A stretch of 64,000 nucleotides of DNA from positions 1 through 64,000 of the IMG/VR virus record IMGVR_UViG_3300018418_000009. One strand, written 5' to 3'. The DNA is from a virus. Below are positions 40,825-48,833 of this stretch, one piece after another. A program made the translations under genes and the position numbers. The notes under the pieces are model-generated. The model worked only from the letters and a program-made list of their open reading frames with translations. It had not been told where the DNA came from and made no database searches. How positions within the stretch are numbered: the first letter of the stretch is position 1; each line of letters starts with the position of its first letter.

Positions 40825-41163
40825 ATGAGACCATTATGTATATGCAAACAAAGACCTGCGGCAATTAATTATAAAAAGAATGGCAGAACCTTTTATAGAA
40901 AAAAGTGTGAAATTTGTTTGAAGCATGGACACGTAGGGTACGGTATTCCTAAATGGAAAATGGCCGGCTATGTAAAAAAGGATGTATGTGAAAAATGCAA
41001 TTTTAAAAGTAAGCACAAAGAGCAGTTTAATGTGTTTCACATAGATGGTGATCTAAATAATTGCTTGCCTATGAATCTAAAAACAATATGTGCTAACTGT
41101 CAAAGACTTATGCAGAAACAAGGGATCCGTTGGAAACAAGGCGACCTTTTACCTGACTTTTAA
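40825..41163 (+). CDS. HNH/treble-clef zinc protein
   Basis: A 112-residue basic protein with paired Cys ligands: CICKQRPAAIN, CEICLKHG, CEKCNFKSKHKEQFNVFHID and ICANCQRL. The FHIDGDLNNCLPMNLKTICANC stretch (split here as FHIDGDLNN and LPMNLKTICANC) fits the HNH/endonuclease VII treble clef, with His in FHID. It is the only plus-strand gene in the minus-strand tail cluster and converges on gp1 with a 56-nt overlap. It could be a free-standing homing-type nuclease or a conserved phage zinc protein; I recall relatives in marine T4-like phages. Confidence 0.72.
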   Translation: MRPLCICKQRPAAINYKKNGRTFYRKKCEICLKHGHVGYGIPKWKMAGYVKKDVCEKCNFKSKHKEQFNVFHIDGDLNNCLPMNLKTICANCQRLMQKQGIRWKQGDLLPDF

Positions 41164-41725
41164 GTTGTTCAATAGTTCCTTGGTTTTCAATAACTTCATT
41201 GAATGCAACATTAGCCCAGCGCCATTCTGATTCGTGTATTTCTTTCGGTTCCACCCCTATATCTTGGTACATTCTAAACCATACAGGATCAGGACCTCTA
41301 CGTACACGCCAAACTTCTCCATATATGGTTTTAAGCATATTTGCTTCATTAGGAAAACGCACATCCGGAATAACAAAATTTGTATCTGGATTTCTAACTA
41401 TTTCTTGTTTGATTACACTTACCCATATACCGTCATAAAAACCTTTACGCATACATTCTGTGCCAAATTCTTGTAGTATTAATCTTGGCGTAACAGTTCT
41501 ACCAGTTTCTTTAGTCCAAAAACTATCAACAGTTTCTCTCCATTGTCTACTTTCTTCTGTGTCGCCTTCTAGCATTTGTCTGTCCCAACCAAATACGCTT
41601 GCTACACCGTCTTTGAGCTTGTCAGCAAAACTAATTTTTGTAAAATTGTGTTCATTTACTAAAATATCAGCAACAGTACCTTTACCACTACTGATCAATC
41701 CACAAATACCTATTACTTGCCTCAT
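41108..41725 (-). CDS. 1: Deoxynucleoside monophosphate kinase (T4 gp1-like)
   Basis: A 205-residue kinase converting dNMPs to dNDPs for phage DNA synthesis. The P-loop GICGLISSGKGTVAD is at 6-20. KISFADKLKDGVASVFGWDR, LQEFGTECMR and VIPDVRFPNEANML are typical of phage dNMP kinases. T4 gp1 has 241 residues. It overlaps the upstream 2OG oxygenase gene by 4 nt, in a three-gene operon started by a sigma70 promoter (42978-43006), although it sits among late genes. Confidence 0.92.
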   Translation of the reverse strand: MRQVIGICGLISSGKGTVADILVNEHNFTKISFADKLKDGVASVFGWDRQMLEGDTEESRQWRETVDSFWTKETGRTVTPRLILQEFGTECMRKGFYDGIWVSVIKQEIVRNPDTNFVIPDVRFPNEANMLKTIYGEVWRVRRGPDPVWFRMYQDIGVEPKEIHESEWRWANVAFNEVIENQGTIEQLKSQVKGRLVSNGSLVSA

Positions 41726-42330
41726 ACAGTTAACTCCGATGTTCCGCCGCCTACGGTACCTCTAGCAAATAAATTAAACGCCAAACTGTATCTAGGGATA
41801 TCAGTTTCGTTTGGCGTTACCATATGTTCTAAATGACTTGGAAAAATCACAATGTCTCCTTCGTTTGGTGTTATATAAAATTCATTTGTGTTAAATGCAT
41901 TAGGCTCTTTAAAATTTACTCTTACAGTATCATGAAATAAATTGTAATATAAATGAGATTTTTGAAATACTATATCGCCTGCGCCTGGCGCATTTTGTAT
42001 ATAATAAACACCGCTTAACATTGAATTACTATGCCAATGAGTAGTATTATATTCACCTTTATCATGTCTGTTAATCCAACTGTTTTGTAATTCAAAAGTA
42101 ACGTCGGATACTTTTAATTCTTCTGTAATGAATTTATTACAGCTATCAATAATTTTTTCTTTTAAGTTTTTTAGAGGCACTTCATCTAATATTTTTTTAT
42201 TACCTGTATGATCGTGGCCTGCCGCTTCATGTGGATAATCTAGTTTGTAGACCCATTGTTTAGTCATATCATTAACTACACCTATATTTGAGTAGTATAA
42301 TGGTATCGGAAATAAAGATGTTACTGTCAT
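41722..42330 (-). CDS. 2OG-Fe(II) oxygenase family protein (TIGR02466-like)
   Basis: A 202-residue protein with a double-stranded beta-helix pattern: SWINRHDKGEYNTTHWHSNS (His ligands), LSGVYYIQNAPGAGDIVFQ, and EGDIVIFPSHLEHMVTPNET followed by PRYSLAFN (distal His and Arg for 2-oxoglutarate). This fits the TIGR02466 family, frequent in marine phages. It is a tandem paralogue of the next gene. Substrate unknown; protein or nucleotide hydroxylation is possible. Overlaps of 4 nt link it to gp1 and to its paralogue. Confidence 0.75.
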   Translation of the reverse strand: MTVTSLFPIPLYYSNIGVVNDMTKQWVYKLDYPHEAAGHDHTGNKKILDEVPLKNLKEKIIDSCNKFITEELKVSDVTFELQNSWINRHDKGEYNTTHWHSNSMLSGVYYIQNAPGAGDIVFQKSHLYYNLFHDTVRVNFKEPNAFNTNEFYITPNEGDIVIFPSHLEHMVTPNETDIPRYSLAFNLFARGTVGGGTSELTV

Positions 42331-42971
42331 ATGTTTACTCTTACTGAATTTTGTCCTAACGATCCTTTTGGAAAATAATTAAATGCCAAACTGTATCTAT
42401 CTTGTTTATCTAAACTTTGTGCAACTTCATGTTCTAAGTGACTAGGAAATATTAAACAATCACCTGTAATAGGCTGTACTGTCCATGCACCTATAGTATA
42501 TTGATTATAATTACCTTTAGTATCCGGACGTACATGTTCTGGAAAACTATTTAAATGTTGTCTATTTTTTTTAAAAGTTAGTGGATTAGAAGTTGGACCT
42601 ACATCTGGATAATACACTCCACTTATAACTGCATTTGCATGATTGTGTAATACAATATCACTACCTGTATTCATTTTATTAATCCAACTTGTTGTTAATG
42701 TAAAGTCTACATCATCAACAACATCTAATACTGTGTGTGCAAAATAATGAACTGCTTGTTCAATAAGTGTTTTTAATCCTTGTAGTTTAGGTTGATTTAA
42801 AACATTAAATCCTCTCTCAGTTAGAGGTAATTCTTCTTCTCCGGAATAAGATGCTACAGCTGAACTAGGATAATCTAATTTTTTCATCCAAGCAAGTGTA
42901 ATAGGATCAAGTGCTCCTAGATGTGTTTTCAATAGAGGTGTGGAAAATAAGGGTGTAATTTCATACTGCAT
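42327..42971 (-). CDS. 2OG-Fe(II) oxygenase family protein (TIGR02466-like), second copy
   Basis: A 214-residue paralogue with TTSWINKMNTGSDIVLHNHAN, VISGVYYPDVGP, TGDCLIFPSHLEHEVAQS and DRYSLAFNYFPKG. In the first copy the ligand region reads THWHSNS; here it reads LHNHAN, keeping the spaced His. The frame opens at a TTG (42986), but ATG 42971 is used because it follows a TATATT box by six bases, predicting a leaderless mRNA. It heads the operon with its paralogue and gp1. Confidence 0.75.
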   Translation of the reverse strand: MQYEITPLFSTPLLKTHLGALDPITLAWMKKLDYPSSAVASYSGEEELPLTERGFNVLNQPKLQGLKTLIEQAVHYFAHTVLDVVDDVDFTLTTSWINKMNTGSDIVLHNHANAVISGVYYPDVGPTSNPLTFKKNRQHLNSFPEHVRPDTKGNYNQYTIGAWTVQPITGDCLIFPSHLEHEVAQSLDKQDRYSLAFNYFPKGSLGQNSVRVNI

Positions 42972-42977
42972 GTATAA

Positions 42978-43006
42978 AATATACAATAAAAAAATTAGTT
43001 TGTCAA
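42978..43006 (-). promoter_or_regulatory. Sigma70-type promoter of the oxygenase-gp1 operon
   Basis: TTGACA (43001-43006), 17-nt spacer, TATATT (42978-42983) on the minus strand, then six bases (TTATAC) before the ATG at 42971. The predicted +1 coincides with the start codon. It lies just after the gp13 stop (43014). Confidence 0.82.
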
Positions 43007-43013
43007 GTGTTTT

Positions 43014-43772
43014 TTAACCTATTGTGAATCCATATCCCATGCCACCGGGTATTGCTGTGCTTACTTCTGCTTCTAATTTTTCCATTTCAGCTTGTGCTTC
43101 AGCTTTTAGTGCATCACCATTAAGTGCTGATCCACCTTGTGGTCCAGCAATAGTAGCAAATTTACTACGTGCTTCACCAAGCATGTATTTACACGTAGCA
43201 AGTGTATAATCTTTTATCCATTGTTTTGCAAGATAATCTTCCAATAGTTGTTCATCTGGACGATAGTTATATGCAAAAAGTAAAAGTGTTTCTTCTGTTC
43301 TAGGTCTTTGTAAAAGTGTCAGTTCTTTAGTTGTTGTATTCCATTTGAATTCTATAAAAGAACCAAACATTCTACCTACTAATTCTTGATATTGACTAAA
43401 CAAATCGTATGTAGCAAGTCCGCCCATGTTAGATGAACTAAGCAAATATGTATTTGTGTATGCCATATTAAATGGTTCGAATAAAGTACCACCGTCGCCT
43501 CCACCTGTGCGTGAACCAATTGAACGTCTAAATAATCTTCTAACTTCAATTACGTTTTGTGGAAGAACATATGTATTCTGGTCTTCTACAGTTGGCATAA
43601 AAAGATAAGACTCTTCAACTGAGTTGTCAGATCTTTGTCTAAATCTTGATAGTGCTTTGTCTAATGCTGTTTCGTAATGTGCAGGATCTAACTCCACATC
43701 AACCATACCACCGCCTAAAAGGGTGTAAACATAATCATATACTTCTTGTTTTTTTGTTGCTAGTGTAGCCAT
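43014..43772 (-). CDS. 13: Neck protein (T4 gp13-like)
   Basis: A 252-residue neck protein closing the head-tail connector. MATLATKKQEVYDYVYTLLG at the start, ELDPAHYETALDKALSRFRQR, LPQNVIEVRRLFRRSIG and AKQWIKDYTLATCKYMLGEA are typical of marine T4-like gp13. A GTG further upstream (43787) is open, but ATG 43772 has GGAG in front and is used. T4 gp13 has 309 residues. It is transcribed away from gp14, unlike the collinear order in T4. Confidence 0.85.
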   Translation of the reverse strand: MATLATKKQEVYDYVYTLLGGGMVDVELDPAHYETALDKALSRFRQRSDNSVEESYLFMPTVEDQNTYVLPQNVIEVRRLFRRSIGSRTGGGDGGTLFEPFNMAYTNTYLLSSSNMGGLATYDLFSQYQELVGRMFGSFIEFKWNTTTKELTLLQRPRTEETLLLFAYNYRPDEQLLEDYLAKQWIKDYTLATCKYMLGEARSKFATIAGPQGGSALNGDALKAEAQAEMEKLEAEVSTAIPGGMGYGFTIG

Positions 43773-43790
43773 AAGAACTTTCTCCACTAG

Positions 43791-43798
43791 TATTTATC
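43791..43798 (-). promoter_or_regulatory. Late promoter of gp13, half of a divergent pair
   Basis: GATAAATA on the minus strand, 18 nt before the gp13 ATG (43772), with GGAG in the leader. It forms one arm of a perfect inverted repeat (TATTTATCG / CGATAAATA around TTA, 43791-43811) whose other arm serves gp14. Confidence 0.75.
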
Positions 43799-43803
43799 GT
43801 TAC

Positions 43804-43811
43804 GATAAATA
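43804..43811 (+). promoter_or_regulatory. Late promoter of gp14, half of a divergent pair
   Basis: GATAAATA on the plus strand, 5 nt (TGTAT) before the gp14 ATG at 43817, predicting a leaderless transcript. Its palindromic partner drives gp13 in the other direction. Confidence 0.75.
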
Positions 43812-43816
43812 TGTAT

Positions 43817-44974
43817 ATGCCAAGACTATCTTTATATAAACCAGAAAAAGGCAAGGATTACAACTTTTTAGACAAGCAAATCCTTGAAATGTTTACCGTA
43901 GGCGGTACAGATATACATGTCCATAAGTATTTAGGACCTTCAAATCCTGATGAAGCTAATGCTACTGCTGATCAGCCTAGATATGATGCAGTAAAAGAAA
44001 CTAATATACAAGATATGTTGTTTTTAGAAAATAGAGATAGAAAATACGATCCAGACATCTATACAATGAGAGCAATATACAATGTAAATGACATAGATTT
44101 TGACCTTAGTCAATTTGGATTATTTTTGCAAAATGATACACTGTTTATGACTGTTCATATTAACAGTAGTGTAAAGACTCTTGGTAGAAAAATTATGAGC
44201 GGTGATGTAATAGAACTACCTCATTTAAAAGACGAATATGCACTAAATGACTATTCGTTTGCTCTTAAAAGATTTTATGTTGTTGAAGATGTTAACAGAG
44301 CGGCTGAAGGATTTTCGCCAACTTGGTATCCACATTTGTATAGAATGAAATTAAAACAAATTGTTGATTCACAAGAATTCAAAGAAATACTTGATTTACC
44401 TGCAGAAGAAGGTTCGGATAATACACTTAGAGATCTGCTTTCAACTTATGAAAAAGAAATGCAAATTAACAATGCAGTAATAGAACAAGCTGAAGCTGAT
44501 GCAAGTAAATCTGGATATGACATTACAAACTTTTACACACTTAGTACGAATGATGATGGTTCTGTTGCTTTACAAACTGCTGATGAAACTGATATAGACG
44601 CTAGTGGAATAAACACAACTACAGACGAAATAGCTGATAGACCTGATAGACATGGATATAAAGGATACTTGTTAGGCGTTGAAGATGCGCCAAACGGAGC
44701 ACCTTACGGCATGGGAATTCAATTTCCTAATCAGCCATTAGAAGGTGATTACTTCTTAAGGACAGATTTTATGCCAAAAAGATTGTTTAAATATACAAAT
44801 AATAGATGGATGAAATTACAAGACGGTGTAAGGACAGATTTAACAAACACAGATACAAAAGATACACAAAAAGGTACCTTTGTTAACAATACAAAAACAA
44901 GTACAATTGGTGGTGAACAAGTCCAAGAAAGACAGAGCTTATCAAAAGCACTTAGACCTAAGGCAGATAATTAA
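43817..44974 (+). CDS. 14: Neck protein (T4 gp14-like)
   Basis: A 385-residue protein starting MPRLSLYKPEKGKDYNFLDK. RKYDPDIYTMRAIYNVNDID and FDLSQFGLFLQNDTLFMTVH are diagnostic of cyanophage-type gp14; T4 gp14 (256) is shorter. An upstream ATG at 43811 is in frame but overlaps the late box, so the second ATG is chosen. The C-terminal ~110 residues add a beta module (LEGDYFLRTDFMPKRLFKYT, NNRWMKLQDG) like units in the sheath and gp15. It overlaps gp15 by 1 nt. Confidence 0.85.
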   Translation: MPRLSLYKPEKGKDYNFLDKQILEMFTVGGTDIHVHKYLGPSNPDEANATADQPRYDAVKETNIQDMLFLENRDRKYDPDIYTMRAIYNVNDIDFDLSQFGLFLQNDTLFMTVHINSSVKTLGRKIMSGDVIELPHLKDEYALNDYSFALKRFYVVEDVNRAAEGFSPTWYPHLYRMKLKQIVDSQEFKEILDLPAEEGSDNTLRDLLSTYEKEMQINNAVIEQAEADASKSGYDITNFYTLSTNDDGSVALQTADETDIDASGINTTTDEIADRPDRHGYKGYLLGVEDAPNGAPYGMGIQFPNQPLEGDYFLRTDFMPKRLFKYTNNRWMKLQDGVRTDLTNTDTKDTQKGTFVNNTKTSTIGGEQVQERQSLSKALRPKADN

Positions 44975-46404
44975 TGCAACATTTTTACGATGCACAAATA
45001 AGACGTTATGTAACACAAATGGTGAGATTGTTTAGTAATTTCTCTGTTAAAGATGGTAGTGGTACACTAAAACAAGTACCGGTTATGTACGGAGATCTTA
45101 CAAGACAAGTTGCAAACATTATTAGAGATAATAGTGAAAACAAAATACCCACTGCTCCTAGAATAGCTGTTTATATTACAGGTTTAGAAATGGACAGAAC
45201 TAGAACTGCTGATTCAAGTTATATCAATAAAGTTAATATAAGAGAACGTGCATATGACGAGAACAATAATGAATATCTTAATTATCAAGGTAAAAATTAT
45301 ACAGTAGAAAGACTTCAACCAAGTCCATACACATTACGTATGAGTGTAGACATATGGGCAACAAACACGGATCAAAAATTACAAATAATGGAACAGATAC
45401 TTATGCTGTTTAATCCTAGTTTAGAAATACAAACCACAGATAACTATATCGACTGGACAAGTTTAAGTGTAGTTAACATGGAAGGTATAACTTTTAGTAC
45501 AAGGAGTATACCTGTAGGGGTTGACAGTGAGATAGATGTAGGAAAATTAGATTTCAGTACACCAATTTACATTTCACCTCCAGTAAAAGTAAAACGCTTA
45601 GGTGTTATCACAAATATAATTACAAGTATATTTGATGAAAAAACAGGAACGATTGATTTAAGTTTAAGTATGCCAGAATTAAACAGATACGATGATTCTA
45701 TAGTGCCAGGTGCAACAGGTAATCCTGCTGAAATAGGTACATTAGGTACAGATGCAGAAGTTATTGCATCCACTTATCAAGGATTTGGATTGTATGTAAC
45801 TGGTAATATAATTCAACTTGTTAAAAATGGAAGAGTTGGCGAATCAAATTGGCGTCAAATTCTAGAATCATATCCTGGACAATACCAAGATGATATTAGT
45901 AGAGTTTATATTAGAAAATTAGATGAATCACAAGAAGTTACAGGTACAATAAGTATTAATCCAAACGATGAAACAGAAATGGTTATAAATTGGGATATAG
46001 ATACATTTCCTAGTAATTCAATTATCGAAGGTCCTGCAAGACAAAATGCACAATGGACGTCAATTGATTACATTGTAGATCCTACAAAAACACCACCTAC
46101 TAATATGAAAGGTATTGGTGCAAGGATATTATTGTTAGATAGCATAGGAGATGCAAGTAATACAGATGGTCCAGATGCTTGGAAAAATGGTAACGGCACT
46201 GATTTCTTAGCTGATAAAAATGATATTATAGAGTGGACTGGTACTGAATGGCAAATAGTATTTGATGCAAGCGAAACAACAGATGTTACATACACTACAA
46301 ATCTTAATACTGGTGTACAATATCGTTGGAATAGCGAAGAATGGCTACTAAGTGTAGAAGGTCTGTATCCAAGAGGCACTTGGCGCATAAGTCTTAACGG
46401 CTAA
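44974..46404 (+). CDS. 15: Tail completion/sheath stabiliser (T4 gp15-like)
   Basis: A 476-residue protein. The N-terminal ~270 residues match gp15, the terminator ring on top of the tail: FYDAQIRRYVTQMVRLFSNF, YGDLTRQVANIIRDNSENK, DNYIDWTSLSVVNMEG and the MPELNRYDDSIVPG region. The C-terminal ~200 residues are an extension beyond T4 gp15 (272), with W-rich beta units (NDIIEWTGTEWQIVFDAS, GVQYRWNSEEWLLSVEG) similar to those in the sheath. It immediately follows gp14. Confidence 0.83.
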   Translation: MQHFYDAQIRRYVTQMVRLFSNFSVKDGSGTLKQVPVMYGDLTRQVANIIRDNSENKIPTAPRIAVYITGLEMDRTRTADSSYINKVNIRERAYDENNNEYLNYQGKNYTVERLQPSPYTLRMSVDIWATNTDQKLQIMEQILMLFNPSLEIQTTDNYIDWTSLSVVNMEGITFSTRSIPVGVDSEIDVGKLDFSTPIYISPPVKVKRLGVITNIITSIFDEKTGTIDLSLSMPELNRYDDSIVPGATGNPAEIGTLGTDAEVIASTYQGFGLYVTGNIIQLVKNGRVGESNWRQILESYPGQYQDDISRVYIRKLDESQEVTGTISINPNDETEMVINWDIDTFPSNSIIEGPARQNAQWTSIDYIVDPTKTPPTNMKGIGARILLLDSIGDASNTDGPDAWKNGNGTDFLADKNDIIEWTGTEWQIVFDASETTDVTYTTNLNTGVQYRWNSEEWLLSVEGLYPRGTWRISLNG

Positions 46405-46412
46405 TTAATTAC

Positions 46413-46847
46413 ATGAACAAGATTATTTGCAGTGGAACTCTGTTTTATTCTCTATCCACAAAGAGATATCTATTACTTCGTAGGACAAATACTAAGCAAA
46501 AAAATGTTTGGGGATTAGTAGGCGGTACTAACGAAAATAGCGAAACTCCTTGGGAGGCACTAAAACGTGAAATAAAAGAAGAAATTGGACAGATCCCTGA
46601 TATTAAAAAAACAATTCCATTAGAAACATTTATATCAACTGATCAAAAATTCTTCTTTCACACATATTTGTGTGTTATAGATAATGAGTTTATTCCAATA
46701 TTAAATGATGAACACGACGGCTATGCTTGGGTAAAAAGCGGAAGTTGGCCTAAACCATTACACCAAGGATTACGGAATACATTGAATAGTAAAGTTAATC
46801 AAAATAAGTTAGAAACTTTAACAAAAGTGCTTGATTTACTTTCTTAA
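46413..46847 (+). CDS. Nudix hydrolase
   Basis: A 144-residue Nudix enzyme with a complete Nudix box at 38-60: G, five residues, E, seven residues, then REIKEEIGQI (GX5EX7REUXEEXGU). Such enzymes cleave nucleoside diphosphates linked to a second moiety, for example nucleotide sugars, dNTPs or capped RNA. It lies 8 nt after gp15 and just before the heptose genes, so a nucleotide-sugar or housekeeping role is plausible. The C-terminal WPKPLHQGLRNTL segment resembles phage MutT/NudE-like members. Confidence 0.88.
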   Translation: MNKIICSGTLFYSLSTKRYLLLRRTNTKQKNVWGLVGGTNENSETPWEALKREIKEEIGQIPDIKKTIPLETFISTDQKFFFHTYLCVIDNEFIPILNDEHDGYAWVKSGSWPKPLHQGLRNTLNSKVNQNKLETLTKVLDLLS

Positions 46848-46859
46848 ATGTAGTATAAT
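46831..46859 (+). promoter_or_regulatory. Sigma70-type promoter of the heptose operon
   Basis: TTGATT (46831-46836), 17-nt spacer, consensus TATAAT (46854-46859), then five bases (AAGTT) before the hldE ATG at 46865. It lies inside the 3' end of the Nudix gene and predicts a leaderless hldE mRNA. Confidence 0.78.
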
Positions 46860-46864
46860 AAGTT

Positions 46865-48010
46865 ATGAAAGTTTTAGTAATTGGTGATATAATAATAGAC
46901 AAATACATATATGGAACAAGCACACGTTTGAGTCCAGAAGCACCAGTGCCTGTTGTATCACAAGAAAGAATTGTAGAAACTATTGGTGGTGCAGGATTAG
47001 TATACGAGAACTTGAAAAGTTTAGGTGTTAATGTAGATCTATTTAATTACCAAGGACATAACAGTGTTAAGACTAGAGTAATTTGTGACGGGCATTACAT
47101 CACACGTATAGATGATGACAAAGATGCAGATTCGGGTGCTGTATTAGAGCAAATAAAACAATCAGATTTTTCTAGTTACGATATTGTAGTTTTAAGTGAC
47201 TATGATAAAGGTGTATTAGATAATTCCAAAAAAATTATAAAACATATTAACAAATTTAATTGTAAAATAATTGTAGATCCAAAACGTTACGCTCATGATT
47301 ACGAAGGAGCTTGGTTAGTAAAACCTAATTATAATGAATTTACTAATTTTGAATTTGATGAGTGGAAAGGCAATATCATTACTACAGATGCAGGTAATAA
47401 TGTTATTGCAAAAATAGAAGACAAAGAATATGATATGTCTGTAGAAACAGTTGAAGTATCTGATGTAACAGGCGCAGGTGATTGTTTTATAGCAGGATTT
47501 GTGTATGCTCTTACTAAAGAGTACGATTATAAAAAATGTTTAGAACTTGCTATACGAGGTTCTTCTGAAAGTGTAAAACATTTAGGCACGTATATTTTAA
47601 CTGAAAAAGATCTACAAAAGCGTGTTGTATTCACAAATGGTTGTTTTGATGTTTTGCATAAAGGACATTTAACATTACTAAAAGAAGCTAGAAGTTTAGG
47701 TGATAAACTTATAGTAGGAGTAAACAGTGACGGTAGTGTGAAACGACTTAAAGGAAGTGATCGTCCTATTAACGATGTTGCAACAAGAGTAGCACAACTA
47801 GAAGTACTACCATGGATCGACGAAGTGCATACATTTACTGAAGATACTCCATATGAATTAATAAAAAAATTAAAGCCTGATCTTATAGTTAAAGGCGGAG
47901 ATTACACTGTAGAAGAAATTGTAGGGCACGATTTAGCACCAGTGCATATTGTTCCTACAGTAAAAGGATTTTCTACAACAGCAACATTAGAGAAAATAAA
48001 TGAGTTATAA
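46865..48010 (+). CDS. hldE: Bifunctional heptose-7-P kinase / heptose-1-P adenylyltransferase (HldE-like)
   Basis: A 381-residue two-domain enzyme of ADP-heptose synthesis. Residues 1-~245 are a PfkB/ribokinase-type kinase (GDIIIDKYIYGTSTRLSPEA, IGGAGLVYENL, VVLSDYDKGVL, catalytic VTGAGDCF at 201-208). Residues ~253-381 are the nucleotidyltransferase (VVFTNGCFDVLHKGHLTLL, VNSDGSVKRLKGSDRPIN, LIVKGGDYT). Both catalytic motifs are intact, but the kinase half is ~70 residues shorter than in E. coli HldE (477 total), losing part of the lid region. It overlaps hldD by 11 nt. Its product would be ADP-D-glycero-D-manno-heptose. Confidence 0.92.
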   Translation: MKVLVIGDIIIDKYIYGTSTRLSPEAPVPVVSQERIVETIGGAGLVYENLKSLGVNVDLFNYQGHNSVKTRVICDGHYITRIDDDKDADSGAVLEQIKQSDFSSYDIVVLSDYDKGVLDNSKKIIKHINKFNCKIIVDPKRYAHDYEGAWLVKPNYNEFTNFEFDEWKGNIITTDAGNNVIAKIEDKEYDMSVETVEVSDVTGAGDCFIAGFVYALTKEYDYKKCLELAIRGSSESVKHLGTYILTEKDLQKRVVFTNGCFDVLHKGHLTLLKEARSLGDKLIVGVNSDGSVKRLKGSDRPINDVATRVAQLEVLPWIDEVHTFTEDTPYELIKKLKPDLIVKGGDYTVEEIVGHDLAPVHIVPTVKGFSTTATLEKINEL

Positions 48011-48833
48011 AATTTTAATTACTGGTGCCGCAGGTTTTATTGGTAAAAATTTAAAAAATTACCTTATGTCTAAAGGACACGGCATTGCTGAATACAATGA
48101 ACCTACATTGAATGTAGTGCCAGATTGTAGTCAATTTGATAAAGTTATACACATGGGTGCAATTAGTAGCACAACAGAAAGAGATGTTGAAAAAATATTA
48201 CAATACAACTTAGATTTTAGTCATAGATTATTACAAGTTTGTGACATGCAGGGTGTTGATTTTCTGTATGCATCTAGTGCCAGCGTATATGGAGATACAC
48301 AGCATTTTACAGAAGATGGGCCTTTACAACCACAAAGCCCTTATGCATGGAGCAAATACTTATTTGACCGAAGTATAACGCTGTTAGATTGGGAACAATA
48401 TAAATGTAAAATACAAGGACTACGTTTCTTCAATGTTTATGGAGAGCATGAAGAACACAAAGGCAATCAAATGAGTGTATTTCATAAATTTACTGAACAA
48501 GCTCAAACTAAAGGTATTGTACAACCTTTTGAAAATAGTGCAAACTACAAAAGAGATTTTATATATGTTGGTGATGTTTGTAAAATTGTAGAAAAATTAT
48601 TAGATATTGACGAAAGTGGTATATGGAATTGTGGTACTGGTGTAGCAACAAGTTTTCAAAGTATTGCAGAAGATATTGCAGAGAAATATGATGCAAAGAT
48701 AAACCCAATACCAATGCCTGATATATTAAAAAATCAATATCAAAATTATACGTGTAGTAATAATGACAAGTTACTAAAAACTATTGGTGAATTTAAATTC
48801 ACTACAACAAAGGAATGGATAAATGACAGATAG
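48000..48833 (+). CDS. hldD: ADP-heptose 6-epimerase (HldD-like)
   Basis: A 277-residue short-chain dehydrogenase-type epimerase. The Rossmann motif is ITGAAGFIGKNL (7-18). HMGAISSTTERD is diagnostic of HldD, SSASVYGD holds the active Ser, YAWSKYLFD the catalytic Tyr/Lys, and RFFNVYGEHEEHKGNQMSV is the substrate-specificity signature. Compared with E. coli HldD (310) it is compact. It converts ADP-D-glycero- to ADP-L-glycero-manno-heptose, the donor for LPS heptosyltransferases. It overlaps both neighbours by 11 nt. Confidence 0.92.
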   Translation: MSYKILITGAAGFIGKNLKNYLMSKGHGIAEYNEPTLNVVPDCSQFDKVIHMGAISSTTERDVEKILQYNLDFSHRLLQVCDMQGVDFLYASSASVYGDTQHFTEDGPLQPQSPYAWSKYLFDRSITLLDWEQYKCKIQGLRFFNVYGEHEEHKGNQMSVFHKFTEQAQTKGIVQPFENSANYKRDFIYVGDVCKIVEKLLDIDESGIWNCGTGVATSFQSIAEDIAEKYDAKINPIPMPDILKNQYQNYTCSNNDKLLKTIGEFKFTTTKEWINDR

